Shown piece after piece: positions 24,212 through 35,010 of a stretch of 54,206 nt of DNA (positions are counted from its first letter, which is position 1; the number at the start of each line of letters is the position of its first letter). The stretch is taken from the NCBI RefSeq assembly GCF_000719345.1, contig NZ_JOFX01000041.1, positions 1 through 54,206 on the forward strand, in the 5' to 3' direction. This stretch comes from Streptomyces sp. NRRL F-2664. Its GTDB lineage: Bacteria; Actinomycetota; Actinomycetes; Streptomycetales; Streptomycetaceae. The position numbers and the translations under genes are program-made. The notes beneath the pieces were generated by a model that was not told the DNA's origin, searched no databases, and saw only the letters and a program-made list of their open reading frames with translations.

Positions 24212-25195
24212 CTACGGGTCCTGCAACTGGACGGCGGCCAGGGCCAGTCCGCCCGCGGCGGTGGCGCAGCGGGCGGCCAGGTGGTCGACCTCGGCACGCA
24301 GCGCCTCGGTGTCCCGGCCCTGCCATCCCGGCGTCCGGGCCGCGGCCCCGCGCAGCCGGACGGCGTGCGCGCGCAGCGCGGCGGCGTGCTCGCGCAGGCT
24401 CCCGACCTGGGGCCGCGGGCCGGTCCGGACCGGTGCGGGCGGGCAGGGCGGCCGGTCCGCCGCGACGCGGCACCGCACGGGTCCGCGCTCGGGGCCCCTG
24501 CCGCCGGAGGCGCCCGCCGTGCCGGGAGGCCGTACGGGCAGGCCCGAGCCGCGGTCGCAGAAGGCCCACAGGGCGGCCCCGAGCCCGAGGAGCGGCCGGG
24601 CCGCCTCGGCACGGCCGGTGGCCACCTGCCAGCCGGCGTGGTCGTTGAAGGGGTTCACGTCGGTCAGGGCGTGCCAGGCGAGGATGTCGGCGAACGACGG
24701 CGCCAGCACGGAGAAGGCGTGCTCGGCGCCCCGCTCGCGCATGATGCCGCGGAACAGGCGGGCGGCCTCGGCCTGCCGGCCGGCGTCGACGGCCCGCAGG
24801 ACTGCGGCGGCGCCGGGGTCCTGCAGCAGTTCGGGGCGGTCGGCACTGGCGACCCGGATCCTCGCCTTGAGACCGCAGACGGCGATGCTGACGGCGAGGC
24901 TCTCCCGGCCGGCCAGGACCCCCGCGAGGCGGCCGGCGCGGGCCGCGCCGCGGCCGCGCGCGGCCCAGCCGAGGCCCGCCGGGTCGGTGAGGGTCCGCAG
25001 CAGGGTGCGCCAACCGCGCCTGCTGCGTCCCCCCATGGCGAGGGCCGCTGCGGGCAGGCGGGTGCCGAAGGCCAGGCCGGAGGCGTAGCGGGCAGCCTCG
25101 CCGACGGCATCGGCGGCGTCGGCGAGGGCGCGGCACGGGGCGTCGAGCTGGTCGACGTCCGGGGCGGGGGACGCGGAGGTCGCGGCGTCGGACAT
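24212..25195 (-). CDS. Hypothetical protein with WXG100-like C-terminal segment
   Basis: A 327-residue protein without signal peptide. The first 200 residues are Ala-rich and helical with two mildly hydrophobic stretches and 'AFSVLAPSFADILAWHALTDVNPFNDH'. A Pro/Gly/Arg-rich linker (about 215-260) follows. The C-terminus (about 265-327) reads 'LREHAAALRAHAVRLRGAAARTPGWQGRDTEALRAEV', two helices around a W-x-G turn, as in WXG100/ESX-type substrates. Secretion is not shown; no type VII genes are near. The P450 remnant ends 93 bases upstream on the same strand, so they may share a transcript. I do not recognise the N-terminal part. Confidence 0.7.
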   Translation of the reverse strand: MSDAATSASPAPDVDQLDAPCRALADAADAVGEAARYASGLAFGTRLPAAALAMGGRSRRGWRTLLRTLTDPAGLGWAARGRGAARAGRLAGVLAGRESLAVSIAVCGLKARIRVASADRPELLQDPGAAAVLRAVDAGRQAEAARLFRGIMRERGAEHAFSVLAPSFADILAWHALTDVNPFNDHAGWQVATGRAEAARPLLGLGAALWAFCDRGSGLPVRPPGTAGASGGRGPERGPVRCRVAADRPPCPPAPVRTGPRPQVGSLREHAAALRAHAVRLRGAAARTPGWQGRDTEALRAEVDHLAARCATAAGGLALAAVQLQDP

Positions 25196-25288
25196 GGGTT
25201 CCTCGTGGGGGTTCGGCAGGGATCCGGTGCGGGGACGGCAGCAGCGGTACGGGGGCCTGGCCGGGGGCGGTGCTCGGCAGGCGGGTCG

Positions 25289-26673
25289 TCAGCGGCGGGT
25301 GAGGGTGAGCCGGACGCCGTGCGGGTCGAGCGTCACCGGCAGGGGGCCCACCGGGTCCAGAACCGGCCGGGTGCCGGTGATGCGGTGGCCGCGCAGCACC
25401 TCGGCGCAGAAGGCCGCCGTGATCATCAGGCCGAGCTGGTCGCCGGGGCAGCGGCCGCCGCCGTGGCTGAAGGGCGCCATCCGGATGTCCTGGTCGGCGC
25501 CCGGGTTCTTCCACCGGCCCGGGACGAAGACGTGGGCGGCCGGGACCCGTTCGGGGTCCCGCTGGTGGAAGGCGGCGGGCAGGAGCACGGCGGTGCCCGC
25601 CGGGTGGCGTACGCCCCGCCATTCGGTCTCGCCCCGGGTGACGCGGACCGGGTCCGGCACCACCGGGTACAGGCGCAGCGACTCCCGGACGCAGGCCCGC
25701 AGCCTCGGCAGTTCGCCCCGGGCCGGTCCGGCGGCGGCCTCGGCGGACGCTTCGGCGGCGGCCGCGTCCTGTTCGCAGGGGTGCGCGCCGAGCAGGAGCA
25801 GGGTCCGCAGCAGGGTGTCGGGCACGGCGTCCATGGCCAGCAGCCAGAGCCCGGCCTCGTCGGCGGGGTGGACACTCCCCTCGGGGTCGGCGGGGCCGGC
25901 GTGGCGGCGCGGCCGGCGAGGGTGTCGTCGCCCGCGTCCCGGACGTACTCCCGGAGGCGTGCGCCGACCCTGTCGTGCACCGACCGCGTGGCGCGGGTGC
26001 GGCTGCCGCGCAGGTGCCCGTCCTGGGCGGGCAGTTGGGTCAGCCACCAGGCGAGTTCGTCGTCCTCGGCCGCCCGGTCGCCCAGGACGGTCCGCCGGGC
26101 GGCCCGGGCCACCGTCTCGCGGGTGCGGGTGGGTTCGAGCGTGCCGGTGGCCGTCAGCCGCCGGGCCTCTTCGGCGACGACTGCGAGGATCGGTCCGGCC
26201 GCGGGGTGCACGGGCAGTCCGGGCGCGAGCACGTCGACGCTCCACCGCCGCCGTTGCGAGCGTGGTTTTGCGGGGGCGTAGCCGGTGCCGTCCTCGTCGC
26301 GGCCGGGCTCGTGGCTGTTCGAACCCGGACACCTCCGGGACGGGTCGGCCGCGAGGACGCTGACGGGTTCGGCGTAGAAGCGGCGCAGGTCCTGCGGGTC
26401 GAGCAGGACGAGGACCGTCTGCCCGGACCGGGTGCGGACGAGTGCGGGCGCCTCCCCCTGGCGTGCGCGCAGGGCGCGGAGCGCGGCGGCGCAGGCGCGC
26501 ACATCGCCCGTCCGGCGGCGGTGCCGGGGGCGTGGCCGGGCGGTGCCGGAGAGCAGGGCGCCGAGGGCGGCGCACACGGTGGTCGCGGCCGCCGGGGACA
26601 CGACGGCCGCGAGCGCTGGGCTCCGTACCCGGGCCTTGGATCCGTCGAGGGCAGCCCCTTGGACCGTACGCAT
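25289..26673 (-). pseudogene. Cytochrome P450 interrupted by a one-base frameshift
   Basis: A heme monooxygenase in two frames. The first frame, from ATG 26673 (GGAGG seven bases upstream), carries the N-terminal half, including 'RSGQTVLVLLDPQDLRRFYAEPVSVLA' and 'ETVARAARRTVLGD', to 'EYVRDAGDDTLAGRAATPA'. Near 25893-25910 the reading must shift by one base to continue as 'DPEGSVHPADEAGLWLLAMDA'. The second half has the ExxR motif in 'RACVRESLRLYP', 'DPERVPAAHVFVPGRW' and the heme loop 'FSHGGGRCPG' with the cysteine ligand. Insertion of a single C or G in the C-rich stretch restores a normal-length P450 of about 460 residues. As given, no active enzyme can be made. Substrate unknown; it lies upstream of the WXG-like gene. 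Confidence 0.8.
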
Positions 26674-26761
26674 CCGTGTACCTCCGCGACGGGAACGACG
26701 ACAACGGTCGGTGACATCGGCATCACCGTACGTCCCGCCCGCGGCGCGCGCCCTCCGAGCG

Positions 26762-27583
26762 CTACGCCCGGGGGACACCGCCGCGGCTGCTGCTCGGGGC
26801 GGCTGCGGCCGGGGGGAAGACGGCCTCGCGGAAGGTGGTGCGCAGCGGTCCGCGGGCGGCCGGGAGGAGGAGCGCCCAGCGGCGGTGGCGCGGTGAGATC
26901 CACACGGCGGGGCCCGGCTCGGCGGGGGCGTGATGGGTCCACACGCCGTTCGGGGCGGGCTGCCAGAGCAGCCCGCGGGCGGGGCCGAGTTCGCCCGTGC
27001 GGATGCGGAGGGACTCGGCCGTCCAGGCGCGGGTGGGAGGCGGCGGGCCGGGCGTTCCGCCCGGGGTGCCCGAGCCGTTCGGGTCGCTCAGGGTGCCCGG
27101 GTCACCCGGGTCGCTCGGGTGGAGGAGGTGCGTGAGGAAGCGGGCGAGGTCGGCGAGCGGCGCGCGGAGGGTGCCGTCGGCGAGGCGGGTGCGGGTCATG
27201 CCCAGGGGGTGCCAGACGCGGGCTGCCGCGAGGTCGGTGAGGGGGCGGCCGGAGAGGTGTTCGACGAGACGGGTGAGGGCGGCCGTGCCACCGGGGTGGG
27301 TGAGCAGGTGGTGGGCGGTGGTCCCGGCGGGGGTGTCCGCCGCGGCCTCATCCCCGTAGGCGGCCAGCGGGGTGTGCAGCCGCAGCGCCCCTTCGTCGAC
27401 GAGGGTGCCGACCGCCGGCCACAGGGCGAGGACGGCGGTGAGGCCGCCGACGTCGTGGCTGTCGTCCGCTCCGCCCGAACCGGCCTGGGGGCCGTCGGGG
27501 CCGCCGACGGCCCACACCGCCCCGGGATCGGCGGCCTGCACGAGGGCCCGGACAGCGTCTGCCTGGTCGCTCAGGAGCGTCAT
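26762..27583 (-). CDS. Serine hydrolase (class C beta-lactamase-like) pseudoenzyme
   Basis: A 273-residue protein with the outline of penicillin-binding-protein-like serine hydrolases: 'ALWPAVGTLVDEGALRLHTPLAAYG', 'TTAHHLLTHPGG', 'LSGRPLTDLAAARVWHPLGMTRTR' and a C-terminal 'WTHHAPAEPGPAVWISPRHRRWALLL'. The catalytic SxxK is gone: the place where relatives read S-L-T-K reads G-L-T-A (about 47-50). The segment that normally carries YxN is missing between 'HPGG' and 'LSGRPL'. It is therefore short for the family (usually 350-400) and probably inactive, a binding protein or a gene in decay. ATG at 27583; weak ribosome site. It lies between a P450 remnant and the subtilase, all on the minus strand. 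Confidence 0.75.
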   Translation of the reverse strand: MTLLSDQADAVRALVQAADPGAVWAVGGPDGPQAGSGGADDSHDVGGLTAVLALWPAVGTLVDEGALRLHTPLAAYGDEAAADTPAGTTAHHLLTHPGGTAALTRLVEHLSGRPLTDLAAARVWHPLGMTRTRLADGTLRAPLADLARFLTHLLHPSDPGDPGTLSDPNGSGTPGGTPGPPPPTRAWTAESLRIRTGELGPARGLLWQPAPNGVWTHHAPAEPGPAVWISPRHRRWALLLPAARGPLRTTFREAVFPPAAAAPSSSRGGVPRA

Positions 27584-27697
27584 GGTCGCTCACGCTAGTG
27601 ATCCGGGCGCCGGGTGCGCGGCAGGTGGCGCGCTGCGGCAGCAGCCGCCACCCGAATGGGCCGGAGGCGGGCGGCCGGGGACCGGCTGACGGGAGGG

Positions 27698-27730
27698 AGG
27701 GGGCGGGGCCCGGTCGGCGCCCCGCCCCCT
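27698..27730 (-). terminator. Hairpin terminator after the subtilase gene
   Basis: A perfect 12-bp GC stem (27698-27709 with 27719-27730) and nine-base loop, starting eight bases beyond the subtilase stop codon. No T tract follows. Confidence 0.8.
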
Positions 27731-27737
27731 CACGGCG

Positions 27738-30700
27738 TCAGCCCTTGTCGGGGCGGTCGGTCACCCGGAGGGTGTTCAGCAGGGGCTTGCCGAAGCCGGA
27801 GTGCGTCACGAAGCGGACGTTGAGCACCCCGTCCGTGACCGTGACGGTGTAGGTGCGGGTCAGGGCTTGGTAGGTGCCGGCCTCCAGGGCGATGTCGAGG
27901 GAGGGCAGGACCTGGGTGCCTTCGGCGAGGACGTCGAAGACGCGCTTGTTCGGCTTGGTGGAGGAGAGTTCGGCGAAGCCGAGCTCCACGGTGTAGGTGC
28001 CGTTCGGCACGTTGTCGAAGCGGTACTCGTACATGCCCTCGCGGGCGTTGCGGAAGAGCCGCTGCTCGTCCGTGCCGGCGATGGTGCGGCCGGTGGACTG
28101 GACGCTGCCGTTGCCCTGGTATCCGTACGAGCCGGCCGTGTACTTGCGGTCCGGGGACCAGGCGTCGCCGAGGGCGTCGGTGGAGCCGTAGCCGGAGCCT
28201 GCGTCCAGGCCGACCTGGTAGCGCGGGACGACGACCTTGACGGGGACGGTGAGGACCGGGGTGCGGCCGCTCGCCGAGGCGATCTTCAGGTCGGCGGTGA
28301 GGACCGTGCCGGGAGCCAGCCCGGCCGTGTCGACCGCGAGGGAGACCGGGGCCTTCCCGCCGGTCGGCAGGTCGCCGCTCGCCGGTGCGGCCGTCAGCCA
28401 GGCCGCGTCCTCGGACACGGTGAACGCGGTGGCGAGGCCCGGGTTGGTGAGGTCCAGGGTCCGCGTGCGCTGCTGGCCGGCCGGGAGCACGACCTCCAGC
28501 GCCGGCTGGGACGCCGTGACCCTGCCGGTGCGCAGGGACCGGGTCACCGTCGTGACGTCGGCGGCCTCGACCTCCACGGTGGCCGTGGCGGGTTCGTACT
28601 GCGGCGCCGAGAGGGAGACGGTCCGCGGGCCGGAGGGGCTCTGGACGACGTACCCGCCGTCCGCGGCCGTGGTCGCCGACACCGCGGCGTCGCCGGTGCC
28701 GACGGTCACCGTGGCGCCCGCGATGCCGTTGCCGTCGTTGGCGTCGAGGACCCGGCCCGCCACCACGCCGCTCTTGGTGGTGCGGAAGGCGATGGACAGT
28801 CCGTCGGTGATGACGGGGGTGTTGAAGGAGTACCTGAAGGCGTCGGTGCCGGTGGCGTTCTCCACTCCGACCGTCGCCGTGGAGCCGCCCTTGATGCCGG
28901 TGCCGCCCGTGCCCTTGTAGGAGTAGGTGACGGTGCCGTCCTCACCGATCGCCGCGGAGAAGGAGAACTTCTCGGCCTGCGCCGACCAGTGGGCCACCTC
29001 GCGCCATTCGATGACGTAGCTGCGGTGCGGGGCGGTGCCGGTGACCGCGGTGAGGACGCCCGAGCCGCTGCCGGCCGCGCCCACGACCAGGTCGTCCCAG
29101 AAGGGGTAGAGGGCGGCATTGGGGGTGGCCGTGCTCGGCAGGTCCCCGTTGACGTCGCCGGTGTGGTTGCCGCCGAAGCTGACGGTGCCGTTCGTGCCGA
29201 TCCAGGCCTGGGCGTACGTCCTGCCGTACAGCGGCACCGGGAAGGGGAGGTCGACGCGCTCGGTGGTGTTGTCGCCGGTGAGTGCGAGCTGCCGGCTGCC
29301 CGGGGTGTACGGGCGGTCGCCGGCGGTGGCGCAGGCGTACCCGTAGCCGTCGGTGCGTTCGGGCAGGGTGACGGTGACGGTGGCGTCGCCGCCGACGGTG
29401 ACCTCGGCCGAACCGGCGCTGAGGCAGCGGGAGGCGTGGGTGGCGTTCACCCGGTAGGTGCCGTGCGGCAGGGTGGCCTCGAAGCGGCCCTGGGCGTCGG
29501 TGGTCGCGGTCACCGGGGTGTCGGCGACGGTGACGGAGGCGCCGGCGACCGGTCCGGAGGCGGCGGTGACGGTGCCGGTGACCTTGCCGGACGCCGCCTG
29601 GGTGAGGGTGAGGTCGCCGGTGGCGGTGGCGTTCTCGGTCACGGTGGCGGTCGCGGTCTGCTGCCCGTAGCCGAACTTGGCGGCGGTGAGGGTGTACTCG
29701 CCCACCGACAGGGCGGGGAAGCCGTAGGTGCCGTCGGCCGCGGTGGTCGTCGTGCGGTCGATCGGGCCGTCGGCGGTGACCTTCACGCCGGCGAGGGGCA
29801 GGCCGCCGGAGCGGACGGTGCCGGTGAGGGCGCCGACCGGACCGCGGGGGGCGGCGCTGACGGCGGCGAGGACGTCGAGCCGGCCTTCGCCGAAGACGTT
29901 GTTGTCGGCGGCGCTGCCGCCGCACTGGCTGCTGTCGGTGTCCAGGGCCGTGCCGTCGAGGAGGGACTCGGTCTGTGCGATGTCCCCTTCCAGGGACGGC
30001 GCGGCGGACCACAGCAGGGCCACGGCGGCGGCGGTGTGGGGCGAGGCCATGGAGGTGCCGGAGAAGGCTTCGTAGGCGCCTCCGGGGACGGAGGAGCGGA
30101 CGTTCACGCCGGGGGCGGAGATGTTCGGCTTGACGACGCCTCCGGGTCCGGCGCCGCGCGAGGAGAAGGACGCGACGGCGTTGTTGATGTCGAAGGCGCC
30201 GGAGCTGTAGGAGCTCGCGTAGTCACCGGGTGAGCCGCTGGTGGAGCAGCCGGGTCCGGCGTTGCCGTTGGAGAAGGCCGGGAAGATGCCGGCGGCCCGC
30301 CAGGTGTCGACGATCTGCTGGTACCAGGTGTCGCCCCCCGCGCCGCCCCAGGAGTTGTTGACGATGTGCGGGGCGAGGTCGGGGCGCGGGTTCTGCCCGT
30401 CGAGGTCGGTCGGGGCGACGATCCACTGGCCGGAGGCGAGGAGCGAGGCCTCGGAGCAGGAGTTGGACTCGCAGCCCTTGGCGGCGATCCACCGGGCACC
30501 GGGGGCGACGCCGATCTTGTTGGCGCCGCCGTCGTCGCCGACCATGGTGCCCATGGTGTGGGTGCCGTGGTCGTTGTTGTCGCAGGGCGCGGCGCCCGCG
30601 CACACGCCCGCCGGGTCGAACCAGTTGTAGGCGTGGGAGTACGTTCCGTCGGCGTTCCTGCCGCGGTACTGGTGGGCCACGGCCGGGTGGGTGTGGTCGA

Positions 30701-31346
30701 CGCCGCTGTCGATGTTGGCGACGACGATGCCCTCGCCGCGGACCCCGATCCCGTCCCAGACCTGGGGGGCCTTGATCCGGTCGATGTTCCACTCCACGGC
30801 GTCGGCGACGGCCTGCTGGCGCTCGCCCTCGGCCGGCGCGGGGAGGTCGACCTTGTCGTCGGCGTCGATCCGGGCGACCTCGGGGCGCTGGGCGAGTGTC
30901 CCGGCCAGTTTTTCGCTGCCGACGACGCGGACGGCGTTGACGATCCAGTACGAGGTGTATTCGGCCCCGGCGCCTTCCAGGGCCTTGATGACGTCGGCCT
31001 GGCTGCGCGCGGCGTGGTCCTTCTTGGTCCTCAGCACGGTTTCGGCCTTGGCGGCGCGGCTCTGCTGCTGCTTCGCGGCGGTGAGGTCGGCGGCGCTGTC
31101 GAGGTAGACCCAGAAGACGGCCTTGGCGGAGCCGTCGAGCTGGGCACGGAGCTCGGGTTCTATCTTGCGCTCGGCCGCGGTCGGCGCGCCGGGGCCGGGA
31201 TCCGGTGCGGCTGCGGCGACGCCCGCCCCGAGCGGCAGCAGCAGGACCGAGGTGAGGGCGGCGAGCGCCGTGCGTAAGGACCGTGCGGGCCGGGCCGGCC
31301 TTGTGGGCCGTAAGCCGTGTGAGGACCGCTTGTCGCGTTGGGCCAC
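27738..31346 (-). CDS. Large secreted subtilisin-like (S8) protease with C-terminal binding domains
   Basis: A 1202-residue exported protease. After a Sec signal (about 20-47) comes an I9-like propeptide (about 55-165). The catalytic domain (about 180-505) has Asp213 in 'ANIDSGVDHTHP', His260 in 'NNDHGTHTMG', oxyanion Asn in 'GNAGPGC' and Ser432 in 'FSGTSMASPHTAA'. Then follow two carboxypeptidase regulatory-like beta repeats ('GTVRSGGLPLAGVKV', 'GTVTAASGPVAGASV'), a region with 'GTNGTVSFGGNHTGD', a third such repeat, an Ig/BACON-like domain ('DAAWLTAAPASGDL') and a malectin-like domain at the end ('RYQVGLDAGSGYG' to 'FVTHSGFGKPLLNTLRV'). The added domains should bind protein or carbohydrate surfaces. 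Start is GTG at 31346 with GAGGAG seven bases upstream. Divergent from the MFS gene. Confidence 0.93.
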   Translation of the reverse strand: MAQRDKRSSHGLRPTRPARPARSLRTALAALTSVLLLPLGAGVAAAAPDPGPGAPTAAERKIEPELRAQLDGSAKAVFWVYLDSAADLTAAKQQQSRAAKAETVLRTKKDHAARSQADVIKALEGAGAEYTSYWIVNAVRVVGSEKLAGTLAQRPEVARIDADDKVDLPAPAEGERQQAVADAVEWNIDRIKAPQVWDGIGVRGEGIVVANIDSGVDHTHPAVAHQYRGRNADGTYSHAYNWFDPAGVCAGAAPCDNNDHGTHTMGTMVGDDGGANKIGVAPGARWIAAKGCESNSCSEASLLASGQWIVAPTDLDGQNPRPDLAPHIVNNSWGGAGGDTWYQQIVDTWRAAGIFPAFSNGNAGPGCSTSGSPGDYASSYSSGAFDINNAVASFSSRGAGPGGVVKPNISAPGVNVRSSVPGGAYEAFSGTSMASPHTAAAVALLWSAAPSLEGDIAQTESLLDGTALDTDSSQCGGSAADNNVFGEGRLDVLAAVSAAPRGPVGALTGTVRSGGLPLAGVKVTADGPIDRTTTTAADGTYGFPALSVGEYTLTAAKFGYGQQTATATVTENATATGDLTLTQAASGKVTGTVTAASGPVAGASVTVADTPVTATTDAQGRFEATLPHGTYRVNATHASRCLSAGSAEVTVGGDATVTVTLPERTDGYGYACATAGDRPYTPGSRQLALTGDNTTERVDLPFPVPLYGRTYAQAWIGTNGTVSFGGNHTGDVNGDLPSTATPNAALYPFWDDLVVGAAGSGSGVLTAVTGTAPHRSYVIEWREVAHWSAQAEKFSFSAAIGEDGTVTYSYKGTGGTGIKGGSTATVGVENATGTDAFRYSFNTPVITDGLSIAFRTTKSGVVAGRVLDANDGNGIAGATVTVGTGDAAVSATTAADGGYVVQSPSGPRTVSLSAPQYEPATATVEVEAADVTTVTRSLRTGRVTASQPALEVVLPAGQQRTRTLDLTNPGLATAFTVSEDAAWLTAAPASGDLPTGGKAPVSLAVDTAGLAPGTVLTADLKIASASGRTPVLTVPVKVVVPRYQVGLDAGSGYGSTDALGDAWSPDRKYTAGSYGYQGNGSVQSTGRTIAGTDEQRLFRNAREGMYEYRFDNVPNGTYTVELGFAELSSTKPNKRVFDVLAEGTQVLPSLDIALEAGTYQALTRTYTVTVTDGVLNVRFVTHSGFGKPLLNTLRVTDRPDKG

Positions 31347-31527
31347 GTGGTGTCTCCTCGTACGCCGTGTGCGGGATGTGCGGGAAGGGTGTGCGTGACG
31401 TGCGCGGGCCATGCTGAAGGAGGCGTCATGTCCACTACAAGAGGGCCTAATGAGCCGTTCCGGTCCCCGCGTGCGGCCGGCGCGCGCCCCGCTGGCCCTT
31501 CCGCTCCGGGCGCGCCAGCCTGAAGGC

Positions 31528-33036
31528 ATGACCGTGCCCGCCGAGCCGCCCGACGTGCCGCCCGAGCCCGCCGTCCCCCTGGCCTCGGCGCGAGGCCGGT
31601 GGATCCTGCTGGCCACGGTGCTCGGGTCGACGATGGCCATGCTCGACTCGACCGTGGTGAACGTGGCGCTCCCCCGCATCGGGGAGGACCTCGACGCCAA
31701 TCTGGCGGCGCTCCAGTGGACGGTGAACGCCTATCTGCTCACCCTGGCGGGGCTGATCCTGGTCGGCGGGGCGCTGGGCGACCGCTTCGGCCGGAGGCGG
31801 ATCTTCGTGCTGGGGACCGTGTGGTTCGCGGTGGGCTCCCTGCTGTGCGGGATCGCCCCGAACGCGGGGGTCCTGGTGGCCGCCCGGGCCCTCCAGGGCG
31901 TCGGCGGGGCGCTGCTCACGCCGGGCTCCCTCGCCCTGATCCAGGGCTCGATCCGGACGGGCGACCGGGGCCGCGCCGTCGGCCTCTGGTCGGGCCTGGG
32001 GGGCGTGGGCGCCGCGGTGGGGCCGTTCCTCGGCGGCTGGCTGGTGGACGGCCCGGGCTGGCGGTGGGTGTTCCTGCTGAACGTACCGGTGGCCGCGTTG
32101 TGCGTGCCGGTGGCGCTGCGGCATGTACCGGAGTCGCGGGACCCCCAGGCGCACGGCCGCTTCGACGTGGCCGGAGCCGTGCTCGGCGCGGGCGCCCTGG
32201 GTCTGGTCACCTACGCACTGATCGAGGCCTCGTCGGAGAGCGCGCCCGTGATCGCCGCAGCGGTCGGCGGCGTGCTGCTGGGCGGGGCCTTCGTCCAGGT
32301 GGAGCGGCGTCGCGCCGATCCGATGGTGCCGCCGGACATCTTCGCCTCGCGGCAGTTCACGGCCGTCAACCTCGTCACCCTGTGCGTCTACGCGGCTTTC
32401 AGCGGATTCTTCTTCCTCGTCGTGCTCCAGCTGCAGGTGGTCGCGGGGTACTCGGCGCTGGCCGCCGGGGCCGCGCTGCTGCCGACGACGCTGTTGATGC
32501 TCCTGCTGTCGGCCCGCTCGGGCGAGATCGGCGAGCGGATCGGGCCGCGCATCCCCCTCACCGTGGGCCCGCTGCTGTGCGCGGCCGGCATCCTGCTGAC
32601 GCTGCGCGTGGGGCCGGGGGCCTCGTACGCGGGGGACGTGCTGCCGGCGATGGTGGTGATGGGGCTGGGGATGGTGACCCTGGTGGCTCCGCTGACGGCG
32701 ACCGTACTGGCCTCGGTGGACCCGGGCCGGGCCGGCCTGGCCAGCGGTATCAACAACGCCGCTGCGCGTGCGGCCGGGCTGCTCGCGGTGGCGGCGCTGC
32801 CGCTGCTGGCGGGGATGGGGCCGGAGTCGTACCTCTCGGCGCCGCAGTTCGACGCGGCCTTCCGGCGGGCCGTGCCGTGGTGTGCGGGGGCCTTGATGGC
32901 CGGCGCCGCCGTGGCCTGGGCGACCGTACGCTCCCCCGCGGCCGGGGCGTGCCCTCCGCAGTGCCACACCCACTGCGCGCTGTCCTCCCCGCCGCTCGAA
33001 CCCCGCGAGCGCGGCGACCGCGCCGCTCCCGGCTGA
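31528..33036 (+). CDS. MFS exporter, DHA2 (14-TM) family
   Basis: A 502-residue polytopic membrane protein for proton-driven drug export. 'ATVLGSTMAMLDSTVVNVALPRIGEDL' in helix 1 and 'WTVNAYLLTLAGLILVGGALGDRFGRRRIF' (motif A) are standard for DHA2 proteins, as is the antiporter motif C 'GGVGAAVGPFLGGWLVD'. The number of hydrophobic segments suits about 14. The C-terminal tail of about 35 residues is hydrophilic and has three cysteines. ATG 31528 follows GAAGG; the start lies 182 bases from the divergent subtilase start. No TetR-type regulator is nearby, so its regulation and substrate are unknown. Confidence 0.9.
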   Translation: MTVPAEPPDVPPEPAVPLASARGRWILLATVLGSTMAMLDSTVVNVALPRIGEDLDANLAALQWTVNAYLLTLAGLILVGGALGDRFGRRRIFVLGTVWFAVGSLLCGIAPNAGVLVAARALQGVGGALLTPGSLALIQGSIRTGDRGRAVGLWSGLGGVGAAVGPFLGGWLVDGPGWRWVFLLNVPVAALCVPVALRHVPESRDPQAHGRFDVAGAVLGAGALGLVTYALIEASSESAPVIAAAVGGVLLGGAFVQVERRRADPMVPPDIFASRQFTAVNLVTLCVYAAFSGFFFLVVLQLQVVAGYSALAAGAALLPTTLLMLLLSARSGEIGERIGPRIPLTVGPLLCAAGILLTLRVGPGASYAGDVLPAMVVMGLGMVTLVAPLTATVLASVDPGRAGLASGINNAAARAAGLLAVAALPLLAGMGPESYLSAPQFDAAFRRAVPWCAGALMAGAAVAWATVRSPAAGACPPQCHTHCALSSPPLEPRERGDRAAPG

Positions 33037-34848
<1,812 letters not shown>

Positions 34849-34938
34849 GCGCCCTCTCGCGGGCGTCACGCGCAGGCGTCCTCCGCAGACGCCTTCGGGC
34901 AGGCGTCCCTCGCAGGCCGCGTCCTCCCCCCAGCGGCC

Positions 34939-34967
34939 GGGGCCGTTCGGATGTGCCGAACGGCCCC
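34939..34967 (+). terminator. Terminator after cholesterol oxidase
   Basis: A perfect 12-bp stem (34939-34950 with 34956-34967), five-base loop, then TTCTTC. A smaller stem (AGGCGTC 34874-34880 with GACGCCT 34888-34894) stands upstream inside a run of degenerate GCAGGCGTCC-like repeats (about 34870-34915). Confidence 0.85.
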
Positions 34968-35010
34968 TTCTTCACGTACCGCCCCCACCCTGCGCCGCAC
35001 CCCGCCCGGG

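Noticed and set aside
27801..30233. 810-codon open frame on the plus strand
   Set aside because: It is the antisense shadow of the subtilase gene; Gly/Val/Asp-rich repeats without domains, typical of GC-rich complementary frames.
34870..34915. Degenerate GCAGGCGTCC-like repeats after the cholesterol oxidase gene
   Set aside because: Too short and irregular for a defined repeat family; treated as part of the terminator region.
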